Below, in pieces: positions 6,901 through 15,800 of a stretch of 64,000 nucleotides of DNA. Source of the stretch: Riemerella anatipestifer_F (GTDB lineage: Bacteria; Bacteroidota; Bacteroidia; Flavobacteriales; Weeksellaceae); NCBI RefSeq assembly GCF_037861325.1, contig NZ_JAFELW010000007.1. The stretch is one strand, 5' to 3'. A program made the translations under genes and the position numbers. The first letter of the stretch is position 1; every line of letters begins with the position of its first letter. The notes beneath the pieces were generated by a model, which was not told the DNA's origin, did no database searches, and worked only from the letters and a program-made list of their open reading frames with translations.

Positions 6901-6991
6901 AATTGTTTAGTTTTTTAGGTTATACTTTAGTTTATTTATCTTATATATAAGGTGGGTGTTTTACCCTTTTGTTTTTTTGAGCTAAGCCCAC

Positions 6992-8905
6992 TTAGTTGTC
7001 TTTAATGCAGCGGACGCTAAAGCCATACGCACGAAAGCTGCGGTAGCCCGCGTAGCTACTGCCACTATTGAACCATAGGTACCACGTGTAGTTGCTATCG
7101 TACTGCTCGCTGCTCCACAGCCAAACGTAGTTACTCTGAAGGCTGAGCGTGGCATCGTCGGCGTTTTGCTGACCACTGGCGGGCAGGCGGAGCAACTGCT
7201 CGTTCCACATCGCTGAAGAAGAAGAATAACTATTACCTAAACTTTGTCCTGTAATGGCATTATGTAAAGCCACCTGCTCCGCGTGAGTAGGAACATGATA
7301 ACCCACAGGACAAGGATTGTTAGAACCATTCATCTGCCATAAATTATGAGGGCCTGATTGGTTGGTTGAACTATTTACCCATGAAGCCCCTGAATTATTG
7401 TAAGGAATAAACTTATTAGTCCCAGCGTTAGTCCAAGATGAGGATACAGAACCAGAACCTGAGTATTTAGGTGTGCCACTTGTAGCATTTGTCCAAGTGA
7501 TGAGTTCGTGCCCATCAGGGTTACGCTGCCATTGGAACAATGAACCGTACGCCCGCCAGTCTTTTTTAATCTGCTCGGCAGTAGGGGTAGAAAGCAGTTC
7601 TGCGGTGGCAGTTTTTGTATAATCTAAAGCCCCAGCTTGACGCGTTGGGTTAAACCATTGAGAACCTACGCGAGCATACTCCGCCCCAAGGTTGTTGTTA
7701 AGCCAAGTTTTTCCATCTGGTCCTTGGATAGGAAGATAGATAAACTGGTGTTCTTTTTCTGTAGTTGAACCATAACCCACACAGTCAAAAGTGGTCTTAC
7801 CAAAACAACGGTCAGGAATACCGCCAATGCCTTTAAGCACTACACTATACTGCTGTCCGTTAAGCGTGTAAGGTATGGTGGCAATAATGTACTCTTGCTC
7901 TGGTGGTAACATTTTTACGAGATACTCCCCATCGCCTCCACCAACAGTAATGGTCGCCTCTAAATCCCCATTAACGCCAAAGTTCCCTGCAGGAATTGTG
8001 AGTGTTAGGGTATTGGTATCATTACCCTCACCTAATGCGGTGGTTATGGTTTGAGAGGTTACGGCATTATAAGAACCACTACCATTGGTATAAGGAATTT
8101 TTACAATGAGTTTATCTGTGGTATTGTTGATTTTACCTTGAACCTCTGTTTTTGGGGTTGTCCCATCATAAGTAAGCGATACTACATACGCAGTCTTCGG
8201 TGAGGTAATGGTGGCAGAGCCTAGACCTACTTGGGTCTGTTGGTCGGCTTGTGCCCCGAGTTTGCTAAAATTAGCCGTCAAAGTGCCTGTTTCGGGTGTG
8301 CCACTCATGATGTAAGTTAATAATGCTGCCTGACCCGAAGCTAAATTAACGGTATTATTTCCAAAACAATTGCCCCCAGTACCCGAAGGCAGTAGCGTCC
8401 AACTACAACCAGTAATGCTAATGCTGGCGTTGCCATTCTGAATACTTACCGCATCGGCAAATGAAGAATTAACGCTACTAAACGAATTGTTTTCTAACTT
8501 AAATTTGACTTTATTGGTAGCGGTAAGCGGAACACCACCCACATAAGAGCCCTCAAACCCTTGAGGGGTTACCGCTACGCTTTGGGCTTTGCTACTCCCT
8601 ACATCGGGCAAACATGCCCATTGGTGGACACCTCCCAAAATGCCTCTATAAATCTCAATGCACTCTTTGTCGGTATTGTAAATCATCGTGCCTTTTTTAG
8701 GGTTGGTAAAGGTAGAACGCTCGGTAGTGCTAAACTCTGGAAACAATACGCCCTGCGTATGACCACTTGGGAGTGTATTTAATTCTTTCTTAGAAATATC
8801 TAAAGTGGCTTGTGGCTCTTTGGTATTGATGCCCACTCTGCCGCTGTAATCTTGGGCGTTCAGCACTAAAGGCAGAAACACCGCACATAATAAAATCTTT
8901 TTCAT
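6992..8905 (-). CDS. FISUMP-domain surface protein
   Basis: 637 residues. There is a signal peptide (MKKILLCAVFLPLVLNAQ), then VGINTKEPQATLDIS, a motif common at the start of large flavobacterial outer-surface proteins. The middle is several hundred residues of beta-rich repeats (S, T, G, N). The C-terminal 250 residues form a FISUMP (Fibrobacter paralogous) domain of the C-type-lectin/formylglycine-enzyme fold, with TWLNNNLGAEYARV, NPCPVGYHVPTHAEQ, VWLWSSEQ and the end GFSVRCIKDN. It is probably exported and exposed on the surface. The last 70 codons have a base and codon use unlike the rest (see the repeat entry at 6995-7205). No T9SS sorting domain is seen at the C-terminus. Confidence 0.85.
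   Translation of the reverse strand: MKKILLCAVFLPLVLNAQDYSGRVGINTKEPQATLDISKKELNTLPSGHTQGVLFPEFSTTERSTFTNPKKGTMIYNTDKECIEIYRGILGGVHQWACLPDVGSSKAQSVAVTPQGFEGSYVGGVPLTATNKVKFKLENNSFSSVNSSFADAVSIQNGNASISITGCSWTLLPSGTGGNCFGNNTVNLASGQAALLTYIMSGTPETGTLTANFSKLGAQADQQTQVGLGSATITSPKTAYVVSLTYDGTTPKTEVQGKINNTTDKLIVKIPYTNGSGSYNAVTSQTITTALGEGNDTNTLTLTIPAGNFGVNGDLEATITVGGGDGEYLVKMLPPEQEYIIATIPYTLNGQQYSVVLKGIGGIPDRCFGKTTFDCVGYGSTTEKEHQFIYLPIQGPDGKTWLNNNLGAEYARVGSQWFNPTRQAGALDYTKTATAELLSTPTAEQIKKDWRAYGSLFQWQRNPDGHELITWTNATSGTPKYSGSGSVSSSWTNAGTNKFIPYNNSGASWVNSSTNQSGPHNLWQMNGSNNPCPVGYHVPTHAEQVALHNAITGQSLGNSYSSSSAMWNEQLLRLPASGQQNADDATLSLQSNYVWLWSSEQYDSNYTWYLWFNSGSSYAGYRSFRAYGFSVRCIKDN
6995..7205 (-). other. Variable-region-like 3' end of the FISUMP gene
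   Basis: The last about 70 codons are far richer in G and C than the rest of the gene. From the YDSNYTWYLW stretch to GFSVRC almost every codon ends in C or T (TAC, AGC, GGC, CGC, AAC, TTT). In diversity-generating retroelements, adenine-directed mutation of AAC-type codons in a C-type-lectin fold gives this pattern. No reverse transcriptase or template repeat is in the window. Confidence 0.4.
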
Positions 8906-9374
<469 letters not shown>

Positions 9375-9569
9375 AATTATTTGAGATAGCCAAATAATCT
9401 TGTAATTTTTTTACACTTAGTTGTATGTTATTGGTATTGCGTATCATAAAACTGGAACAAACTTATAACCTTTTGTAGAAGTGTGCAAGTTTTTGAGATT
9501 TTTTTTGAATAAAAATCTTTTTTGATGAGGATTTTATTTTGTATCCTTGCGAGATAAAATAGAGAGACG

Positions 9570-10088
9570 ATGTTGGGAATTGCAATAAAAAAAGTAAAAA
9601 CTAATGAGGTTGAGGCTCTACAACAGATAAGTAAAACTGCTTTCTATGAGACTTTTGCTGCGGATAATACTCCAGAGAACATGCAAAAGTATTTAGAAGA
9701 GGCTTTTTCTGTAAAGTGTCTTAGAGAGGAGTTGCTAGATGAGTTTTCGGAGTTTTATTTTGCTAGAGTTGGTGGGGAATTAGCGGGGTATCTTAAACTT
9801 AATTTTGGTGCTTCGCAAACGGAGCTGAAAGACTCTAAAGCTATTGAGATAGAGCGTATCTATGTACTGAAAGCCTTTCAAGGTAAAAGGGTAGGGCAAG
9901 CCCTCTACGAACACGCTCTCCAAGTGGCTAGAGATAAAGGGGTAGATTATATTTGGTTAGGGGTATGGGAACATAACCACAAAGCCATTCGTTTTTATGA
10001 GAAAAATGGCTTCGTGGCGTTTGATGAGCATCTGTTTGTGTTGGGAGATGATCCTCAGACGGATATTATGATGAAACTGAAATTATAA
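9570..10088 (+). CDS. GNAT-family N-acetyltransferase
   Basis: 172 residues with the GNAT fold. Motif A is visible as IERIYVLKAFQGKRVGQALY (acetyl-CoA pyrophosphate loop, about residues 91-110), followed by WLGVWEHNHKAIRFYEKNGF, the typical motif B region, near residue 129. The substrate cannot be told from the sequence; close relatives are annotated as general small-molecule or protein acetyltransferases. A likely promoter element (TATCCTTG) lies about 25 bases upstream of the ATG, downstream of the GT repeat, so repeat length could affect its expression. Confidence 0.9.
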   Translation: MLGIAIKKVKTNEVEALQQISKTAFYETFAADNTPENMQKYLEEAFSVKCLREELLDEFSEFYFARVGGELAGYLKLNFGASQTELKDSKAIEIERIYVLKAFQGKRVGQALYEHALQVARDKGVDYIWLGVWEHNHKAIRFYEKNGFVAFDEHLFVLGDDPQTDIMMKLKL

Positions 10089-10091
10089 AAA

Positions 10092-10865
10092 CTACAACCG
10101 CTGTCTTAAAATTTCGTAACAACTTACTGCTACGGCATTGCTTAGGTTGAGGGAGTCTATTGTCCCTGCCATAGGCACAAGAATATTTTCTGCTTTGCCT
10201 TTCCAAAAATCACTAATCCCAGAGTGTTCTGTCCCAAAAATTAAAGCGGTTTTGGGTCTAAAATCTTTTTGGTGGATTGGCTGGGCGTCTTCGCTCATAA
10301 AAGTGGTGTAAACCTTAAAATGATGTTTCTTTAAAAATGCTAAAGTACTCTGGTTATCTGCTTGAAAAATATTCATACCAAATAAACAACCTACACTAGA
10401 CCTGATGACATTTGGGTTGTAAAAATCTACCTTAGGGTCGGTAACAATAAGGGCGTCTATGCCAAACGCTTCACAGCTTCTAAGTATAGCCCCAAGGTTG
10501 CCTGGTTTTTCTATGCTTTCTACAATGATGACCGAAGCATTTTCGGACGGAATAAAATGGTCTAAGTGGTTTTGTGGTGTTTTGTAAACACCGATAATCC
10601 CTTCGGTAGTGCCTCTATAAGCGATTTTTTGGTATATCTTATCTGTAATGTAATAGATTTTTGCATTAGTGGGTAGTTCTGCAGAGAAAATACTCTCACA
10701 GATGTAAAACTCTAGGGCTTCGTTGCCAAAAGTTAAGGCTCTCTGATTTTCCTGCACACCTTCTACGATGAAAACGCCCTGCTTCTTTCTAAACCTATTA
10801 TCGGTGGCTAATCGGTTGAGGTGTTTTATTTTATCGTTCTGTAAACTTTCTATGATTGTTTTCAT
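10092..10865 (-). CDS. TrmH/SpoU-family RNA 2'-O-methyltransferase
   Basis: 257 residues. The N-terminal domain resembles the L7Ae-like substrate-binding domain (KIKHLNRLATDNRFRKKQG, VFIVEGVQE). The C-terminal SPOUT domain contains the three family motifs: ESIEKPGNLGAILRSCEAFG near residue 116, ALIFGTEHSG near 207, and SLNLSNAVAVSCYEILRQR at the C-terminus, which form the SAM-binding trefoil knot. It methylates a ribose in rRNA or tRNA; the exact target is unknown. It is on the same strand as rmuC and six bases away, so probably co-transcribed. Confidence 0.92.
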   Translation of the reverse strand: MKTIIESLQNDKIKHLNRLATDNRFRKKQGVFIVEGVQENQRALTFGNEALEFYICESIFSAELPTNAKIYYITDKIYQKIAYRGTTEGIIGVYKTPQNHLDHFIPSENASVIIVESIEKPGNLGAILRSCEAFGIDALIVTDPKVDFYNPNVIRSSVGCLFGMNIFQADNQSTLAFLKKHHFKVYTTFMSEDAQPIHQKDFRPKTALIFGTEHSGISDFWKGKAENILVPMAGTIDSLNLSNAVAVSCYEILRQRL

Positions 10866-10871
10866 TTTTGG

Positions 10872-12359
10872 CTAGTCTTTTTCGCTGTCGTCTATTAGAC
10901 CTTGTGCAAGGGTCTTTTTGGTTTTTACGCCTAACTCTTTTAGTTTTTCGGTTTGTTTCACAAGGTTATCTCTGCCCGAAGTAAGTTGCCCAAAGGCATC
11001 GTTATAGGCAGATTTAGCATTGTCTATATTTTTGCCTACTTTCTCTAGATTTTCTACAAATCCTACAAACTTATCATAAAGTTTAGCCCCTCTCTCGGCG
11101 ATAGCCATTGCGTTTTGATTTTGATATTCTCGTTTCCAAAGGTCGGCAATCAGTTTTAGTGAGGTGATGAGGTTGCTTGGGTTGAGGAGTAATATTCGCC
11201 TATCATAAGCAAAGCTCCAAAGGTTAGGATCGGCTTGCATAGCGGCAATATAGGCGGGTTCGCTAGGGATAAACATCATGACGAAATCTAGCGATTTACC
11301 ATAATCATCATAGGCTTTATGGGACAACTCTACAATGTGATTTTTAACCGAACTAAGGTGTTTGTTGAGGTTGATGTCGTAGAGGTCGGCATCGGTTTCG
11401 TCTATTAAATCTGTGAAGGCGGTAAGTGATACCTTGGAATCTATAATGACGGTACGCTGATCAGGATATTTTACCACAGCATCGGGACGCATTTTCTTAC
11501 CCGAAAACTCGGAATAAAGGGCTTTGTTATCCTCATTTTTAAGTTCGTGTTCTAGGAAGTATTCTCTGTTTTTTACCAAGCCAGATTTCTCTAAGATACT
11601 TTCTAGTATCATTTCACCCCATCTGCCTTGTGTTTTAGCTTCGCCCTTTAAAGCACGGGTTAGTTTTTTGGCGTCTTCGGAAATTTGTTGGTTGAGTTCT
11701 GCCAACTCTTTTACCTTTGCTCCTAGAGAAAAGCGTTCTTTAGCCTCTTTATCATAGGTTTCGTGTACGGTGTTTTTAAGCTCTGTAATTTTCTCTTGGA
11801 AAGGTTTTAATATATGTCCTAAATTTTCTTTGTTAAGGGAAGTAAATTTTTCGGTTTTCTCCTCTAAAATTTTATTAGCAATGTTTTCAAACTGAAGTTT
11901 TGTGGCTTCTTGTAGCTCTTGTATTTCCTTTTTTTGATTGATTAATGATTGTTCTAGGGTTTCGTTTTTGGCAGAAAGCTCACTTATTTTAGCATAATAA
12001 TGTTGATTTTTCTCCTGTAGTTGAGAGAGGTGGAGGGTTTGGTTTTGTAGTTGGGTTTTTAGTTCTTCTATTTGGTTATGAGCGGTTTCTAGCGTAGCCG
12101 AAGTTTTGGATAAAGAATCTTTAAGGCTTTCGTTTTCTGTGGTTTTTGCTTTATAGTGTTCTTTTTCCAAATTCAGACTTTGCTCTAAATCTTTAGTTTT
12201 TGAAATCCAGTTTTTAAGGTCGGTTTCATTGGTTATAAAATTACGGTTAAGCTCGTCATAGGTTGCTCTAGAAATGGTATTTGATTTACCAAAAAAGTAA
12301 ACCATAAGCCCACCTATCACTCCTCCAAAAATAAAAATGATGAGAAAGTATAAAGTCAT
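10872..12359 (-). CDS. rmuC: RmuC-family DNA recombination protein
   Basis: 495 residues. One transmembrane segment at residues 3-22 is followed by a long coiled coil (about 30-230) rich in E, K, Q and L. The conserved nuclease-like RmuC domain (about 240-440) contains GEAKTQGRWGEMILESILEK, PDAVVKYPDQRTVIIDSKVS and FVMMFIPSEPAYIAA. RmuC limits rearrangements at inverted repeats and has been linked to protection against foreign DNA. The neighbouring genes are housekeeping. Confidence 0.95.
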   Translation of the reverse strand: MTLYFLIIFIFGGVIGGLMVYFFGKSNTISRATYDELNRNFITNETDLKNWISKTKDLEQSLNLEKEHYKAKTTENESLKDSLSKTSATLETAHNQIEELKTQLQNQTLHLSQLQEKNQHYYAKISELSAKNETLEQSLINQKKEIQELQEATKLQFENIANKILEEKTEKFTSLNKENLGHILKPFQEKITELKNTVHETYDKEAKERFSLGAKVKELAELNQQISEDAKKLTRALKGEAKTQGRWGEMILESILEKSGLVKNREYFLEHELKNEDNKALYSEFSGKKMRPDAVVKYPDQRTVIIDSKVSLTAFTDLIDETDADLYDINLNKHLSSVKNHIVELSHKAYDDYGKSLDFVMMFIPSEPAYIAAMQADPNLWSFAYDRRILLLNPSNLITSLKLIADLWKREYQNQNAMAIAERGAKLYDKFVGFVENLEKVGKNIDNAKSAYNDAFGQLTSGRDNLVKQTEKLKELGVKTKKTLAQGLIDDSEKD

Positions 12360-12412
12360 CTATTTAATCTAAATTTTATATAATTTGTACTACAAACGGT
12401 CTTTTCTGAAAG

Positions 12413-13582
12413 TTATATTCTAAGCACTTCTTTTGCAAGTTCTATCATTTTAGGCTCGCCTGTGTATTTGCCTCTTTCATCGGAAAGTTTTACTGTAGGA
12501 ATCCAGTCGCCGTTAGGAGCTTGTACGCCTATAAGTTTCATCACGATGTTCATTGGTTTTAGCCCAACATCATTGGTAAGGTTAGTACCTATACCAAAAG
12601 AGATGCCTATGGTACCACGAGTTGCTTTGGTTATTTCTTCTACTTTTTCAAGGTTTAAACCATCGGAGAAAATGATGTATTTAAAGTTAGGATTGATGCC
12701 AAAACCTTCGTAATGCTCTATGGTCTTTTTCGCAAATTCTATTGGGTCTCCGCTGTCGTGGCGAACGCCGTCAAAAAGTTTAGCAAATTTTTTATCAAAT
12801 TGGCGGAAGAAAACTTCCGTGGTATAAGTGTCTGAAAGGGCAACTCCTAAGTCACCACGATAAACATCTACCCAATGTTCTAATGCAAGTTGGTTTGCCA
12901 TTTTGAAACCATATTCTGCGGCGTGGAACATAAACCATTCGTGGGCGTGGGTGCCGATAGGTTTTACGCCGTATTTCATAGCAAAATGAACATTAGAAGT
13001 TCCGATAAACTGACCTTTTTCTTCCATAAGAGCCTCCATTACTAATTGGTGGACTTTGTAAGAGTGGCGTCTTCTGGTTCCAAATTCAGCAAAGGTAACC
13101 CCTAGTTCGTTAAGTTTTTTAGACTTTTCTACGGTATTTTGCACAACAGTTTCGTTGGAGTCTCGCTCCATCTTGTTCATTTGATAATGGAGTTCAGAGA
13201 TGAGTGCCAAAAGCGGAACTTCCCATAATATGGTGCGATACCAAAGCCCTTCTACACTTACTCTAATATCATTACCTTCTTGTACAATCTTAACTTCGAA
13301 AGGGTCATAATGATAGCCTTCTAAAAAATCTAGGTAAGGTAAATCTAAGTAAGGGCAGGTTTCTTGTAAGTATAGTTTTTCCTTTTTGGTGAGTTTTAGC
13401 TCTGCCATAGAATCTACCACTTTTCTAAGCTCGTTAGCAAAGCCTTCAGGGAAGAAATGTTTTCCTCGGTTGATAAATTCGTATTTTACTCTAGCGGTAG
13501 GAAATAATTTCACTACGGCGTTTTGCATGGTTATTTTATAGAAATCGTTGTCTATGATAGACTTTAGACGCACTTCTGGCAT
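12413..13582 (-). CDS. pncB: Nicotinate phosphoribosyltransferase
   Basis: 389 residues, normal family length. It joins nicotinate and PRPP, with ATP hydrolysis, to form nicotinate mononucleotide in NAD salvage. Family signatures are present: FYKITMQNAV near the N-terminus, EFGTRRRHSYKVHQLVMEA, GTHAHEWFMFHAA carrying the active-site histidine, and VRHDSGDPIEFAKKTI. It is in the same orientation as rmuC but 53 bases away. A TATTTTTG element is about 25 bases upstream of its ATG. Confidence 0.97.
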   Translation of the reverse strand: MPEVRLKSIIDNDFYKITMQNAVVKLFPTARVKYEFINRGKHFFPEGFANELRKVVDSMAELKLTKKEKLYLQETCPYLDLPYLDFLEGYHYDPFEVKIVQEGNDIRVSVEGLWYRTILWEVPLLALISELHYQMNKMERDSNETVVQNTVEKSKKLNELGVTFAEFGTRRRHSYKVHQLVMEALMEEKGQFIGTSNVHFAMKYGVKPIGTHAHEWFMFHAAEYGFKMANQLALEHWVDVYRGDLGVALSDTYTTEVFFRQFDKKFAKLFDGVRHDSGDPIEFAKKTIEHYEGFGINPNFKYIIFSDGLNLEKVEEITKATRGTIGISFGIGTNLTNDVGLKPMNIVMKLIGVQAPNGDWIPTVKLSDERGKYTGEPKMIELAKEVLRI

Positions 13583-13687
13583 AATACTTTTGGTTTATAT
13601 GCAACAAAAATAGGGTTTTTTGTGAGAATGATGAAGTAATAAATTGTCTAAGGGATTTTTGATTTAGTTTTTTCGTGAAAGTGAAGA

Positions 13688-13724
13688 TAAAAAAGAGGCT
13701 GCCCTATAATGGATAACCTCTTTT
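13688..13724 (-). terminator. Terminator of dps
   Basis: AAAAGAGG (13691-13698) and CCTCTTTT (13717-13724) form a stem; on the minus strand a T run follows. It lies 22 bases beyond the dps stop codon. Confidence 0.75.
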
Positions 13725-13745
13725 AGTTTGCTTTGAGTGATTGTA

Positions 13746-14222
13746 TTATTTGCACAAGAAAGAATTATACATCCAAACTTCTTTTTCTTGCTCTTTAATG
13801 TAGTCGCTCATTTGAGAGTTAGTACCCTCATCACCAGCTTCACCAGCAATTTCTAAGATTTCTCTTTGCAGGTCAATCACTATTTTAAAAGCTTCTAGAA
13901 TTTGTTCTACACATTTGTTTCCGTCGGTTACTTCTTTACTTTCTTTGATGGAAGAAACCTTTAAATAATCTGAATAATTGTGGTTAGGTGTAGCACCTAG
14001 TGTTAAAATTCTCTCTGCAATTTCATCTATTTTAAGAACTAAAGAGTCGTAAAGCTCTTCAAATTTAGGGTGAAGTGTAAAGAAGTCAGCCCCTTTGATA
14101 TTCCAATGAGCACCTCTTGTATTTTGATAAAAAATAGAATAATTGGCTAAGAGTATATTTAGTTTTTCAGTAATGTTTTGGCAATCGGATTCTTTTAACC
14201 CTATAATTTTAGAATTTTTCAT
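13746..14222 (-). CDS. dps: Dps-type ferritin-like DNA-protection protein
   Basis: 158 residues from the ATG at 14222. Dps forms a dodecamer that oxidises and stores iron and shields DNA during oxidative stress. The ferroxidase motif is visible: NTRGAHWNIKGADFFTLHPK, then FEELYDSLVLKIDEIAERI. The longer start at 14258 is unlikely because it lies within the promoter element TACCTTTG (14256-14263). The same -7 sequence precedes katG, which suggests shared control under peroxide stress, though no operator can be defined. It is monocistronic with its own terminator. Confidence 0.95.
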   Translation of the reverse strand: MKNSKIIGLKESDCQNITEKLNILLANYSIFYQNTRGAHWNIKGADFFTLHPKFEELYDSLVLKIDEIAERILTLGATPNHNYSDYLKVSSIKESKEVTDGNKCVEQILEAFKIVIDLQREILEIAGEAGDEGTNSQMSDYIKEQEKEVWMYNSFLCK

Positions 14223-14255
14223 AATAGAATTTTTTATTATTGAATTAACTTGGTA

Positions 14256-14263
14256 CAAAGGTA
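14256..14263 (-). promoter_or_regulatory. -7 promoter element of dps
   Basis: TACCTTTG on the minus strand, 33 bases upstream of the preferred ATG at 14222. It decides the start choice because the alternative start at 14258 falls inside it. Confidence 0.6.
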
Positions 14264-14335
14264 GGGTTTACTCCTATTTGCTTTATAAATAATATGATAG
14301 TAAAAAACTATTGGGAGAATAGAGATTTAAGTTTA

Positions 14336-14372
14336 AATAAAAAAAAGACTCGTTAATATTAACGAGTCCTTT
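14336..14372 (-). terminator. Terminator of the glp operon
   Basis: A perfect 22-base palindrome (GACTCGTTAAT and its complement, 14347-14368). It is flanked by an A run on the left and lies 25 bases beyond the porin stop codon. On the minus strand it ends in eight T. Confidence 0.85.
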
Positions 14373-14396
14373 AAAAAAGTAAGATATTACTTGTTT

Positions 14397-15758
14397 TTAG
14401 AATGAGAACATCATTCTAGCTTGTACAGAGTGGAAATTCTTATCATTAGGGAAATAAGGATTGTCTAAATGGCTGTAAGTATATCCCGCAGAAAGAATTG
14501 CGTGTCTGTTGAAAGTGTAGTTTAATCCTACAGTAGCAGAGTGAACTCTACCTCCAGCAATAGTTAAAGATTCATTAGGATAGTCTGTTATATTACCATT
14601 AGGATAGAATTTATCTTTACCTTTTAAGAATACATCTCCAGGTGCTATATCATTTAAGTTGGTATAGTTATATCTAGCAACAGCTTCTAGAGTACCTTCG
14701 TCATAGTTACCACTGATAAGGGCAAACTCTTTATTGTACTTGTATTTAGATTTATTATTTAATAGATACCCTACTTCTACATATCCTCCATCAAAGTGAG
14801 AATTTCCTAGAGGATTTGCTTTTTGCCAGCTTTCTAAAGTAGTCCAACTCCAAATACCACCAAGTTGAGCTTCAAATAACTCTTTATCAGGTCTTTGTTT
14901 TTTCACTTTTTGGATAACATATTCACCTCTAATAAAGAATTTTGGTGTTTTTAATAAAGCTTCGAATCCTGCTTTGTACAGGTTTTTAGCCCATGGAACA
15001 TCAGCGTTTACAAAACTATTGTTATGGTCTATACCAAGCTCTAGTGGAGACGCAATACTAAGATTAGTTTTTAGAGTTTTACCTTCATTGATAAGCTCTC
15101 CTCCGTTGATTTGTCTGTATCTAAGAGAACCTCCTAAGTGAAGGGTCATATCAGAGTTGCTAATAGGTAAGTACACATATCTACCTGTAAGATTCCAGCT
15201 CTGGTTTCCTGCAGGTTTCTTTTGTTCTAATACATCTTCTGTAAATAAACCTTGGTCAGAGAAGAATCTGTTGTTGAAGTATTTATAAGTAATACCAAGA
15301 GCTCTGAAGTTTCCTAATGCATTTACAGATGAAGGACGATTCATGAACTTCATAGCGTATTCACTAGTGTTTAAGTTCATAGAGAAAGGCTCCGCATAGT
15401 AACCAAACTTAATACTCTTAGAGCTTTGTTCGTCATTTTTTAAGAAATATCTTACGAATAAGTTTCTTTGATGAAATTTACCACCACCAAAATCGAAGTC
15501 TCCATAGAAATACCATTTTTTATAATTTAGAGATGTTCTGATTCTAGCATCAGAAATATCAGCTCCAGATCTTACTGGGGTGTATTCACTAGAACTAAAT
15601 GATAAATCTGTAATAAATCTAGCCCCCAACATTACTTGAACATCGTTCTCTTTATCTTCATATATAGTATATGGTTTGATAGCTGCCTTATCCTGAGCGT
15701 ACAGATTACCTAACGCTCCTAGAGTGAATAAAGAAGCTAATATAATATTCTTTTTCAT
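14397..15758 (-). CDS. OprO/OprP-type outer-membrane porin
   Basis: 453 residues. The signal peptide is MKKNIILASLFTLGALGNLYAQ. The rest is beta-strand-rich with alternating aromatic residues and ends in RMMFSF, a typical barrel C-terminus with terminal Phe. ARIRTSLNYKKWYFYGDFDF and the later sequence fit the phosphate-selective porin O/P family. It is the last gene of a three-gene operon behind glpT and glpQ, 42 bases after glpQ. Context suggests entry of glycerophosphodiesters or glycerol-3-phosphate through the outer membrane; the substrate is inferred. Confidence 0.9.
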   Translation of the reverse strand: MKKNIILASLFTLGALGNLYAQDKAAIKPYTIYEDKENDVQVMLGARFITDLSFSSSEYTPVRSGADISDARIRTSLNYKKWYFYGDFDFGGGKFHQRNLFVRYFLKNDEQSSKSIKFGYYAEPFSMNLNTSEYAMKFMNRPSSVNALGNFRALGITYKYFNNRFFSDQGLFTEDVLEQKKPAGNQSWNLTGRYVYLPISNSDMTLHLGGSLRYRQINGGELINEGKTLKTNLSIASPLELGIDHNNSFVNADVPWAKNLYKAGFEALLKTPKFFIRGEYVIQKVKKQRPDKELFEAQLGGIWSWTTLESWQKANPLGNSHFDGGYVEVGYLLNNKSKYKYNKEFALISGNYDEGTLEAVARYNYTNLNDIAPGDVFLKGKDKFYPNGNITDYPNESLTIAGGRVHSATVGLNYTFNRHAILSAGYTYSHLDNPYFPNDKNFHSVQARMMFSF

Positions 15759-15800
15759 GAGTTTAATTATTTAATATATTATGGTTTGTTTTTATAAAGT

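Noticed and set aside
6982..7176. Second minus-strand frame over the end of the FISUMP gene
   Set aside because: A by-product of the GC-rich end with few stop codons; the FISUMP frame is clearly the real one.
14347..14368. 22-base palindrome as a regulator site
   Set aside because: Its place just after the porin stop and the adjoining T run on the minus strand fit a terminator better.
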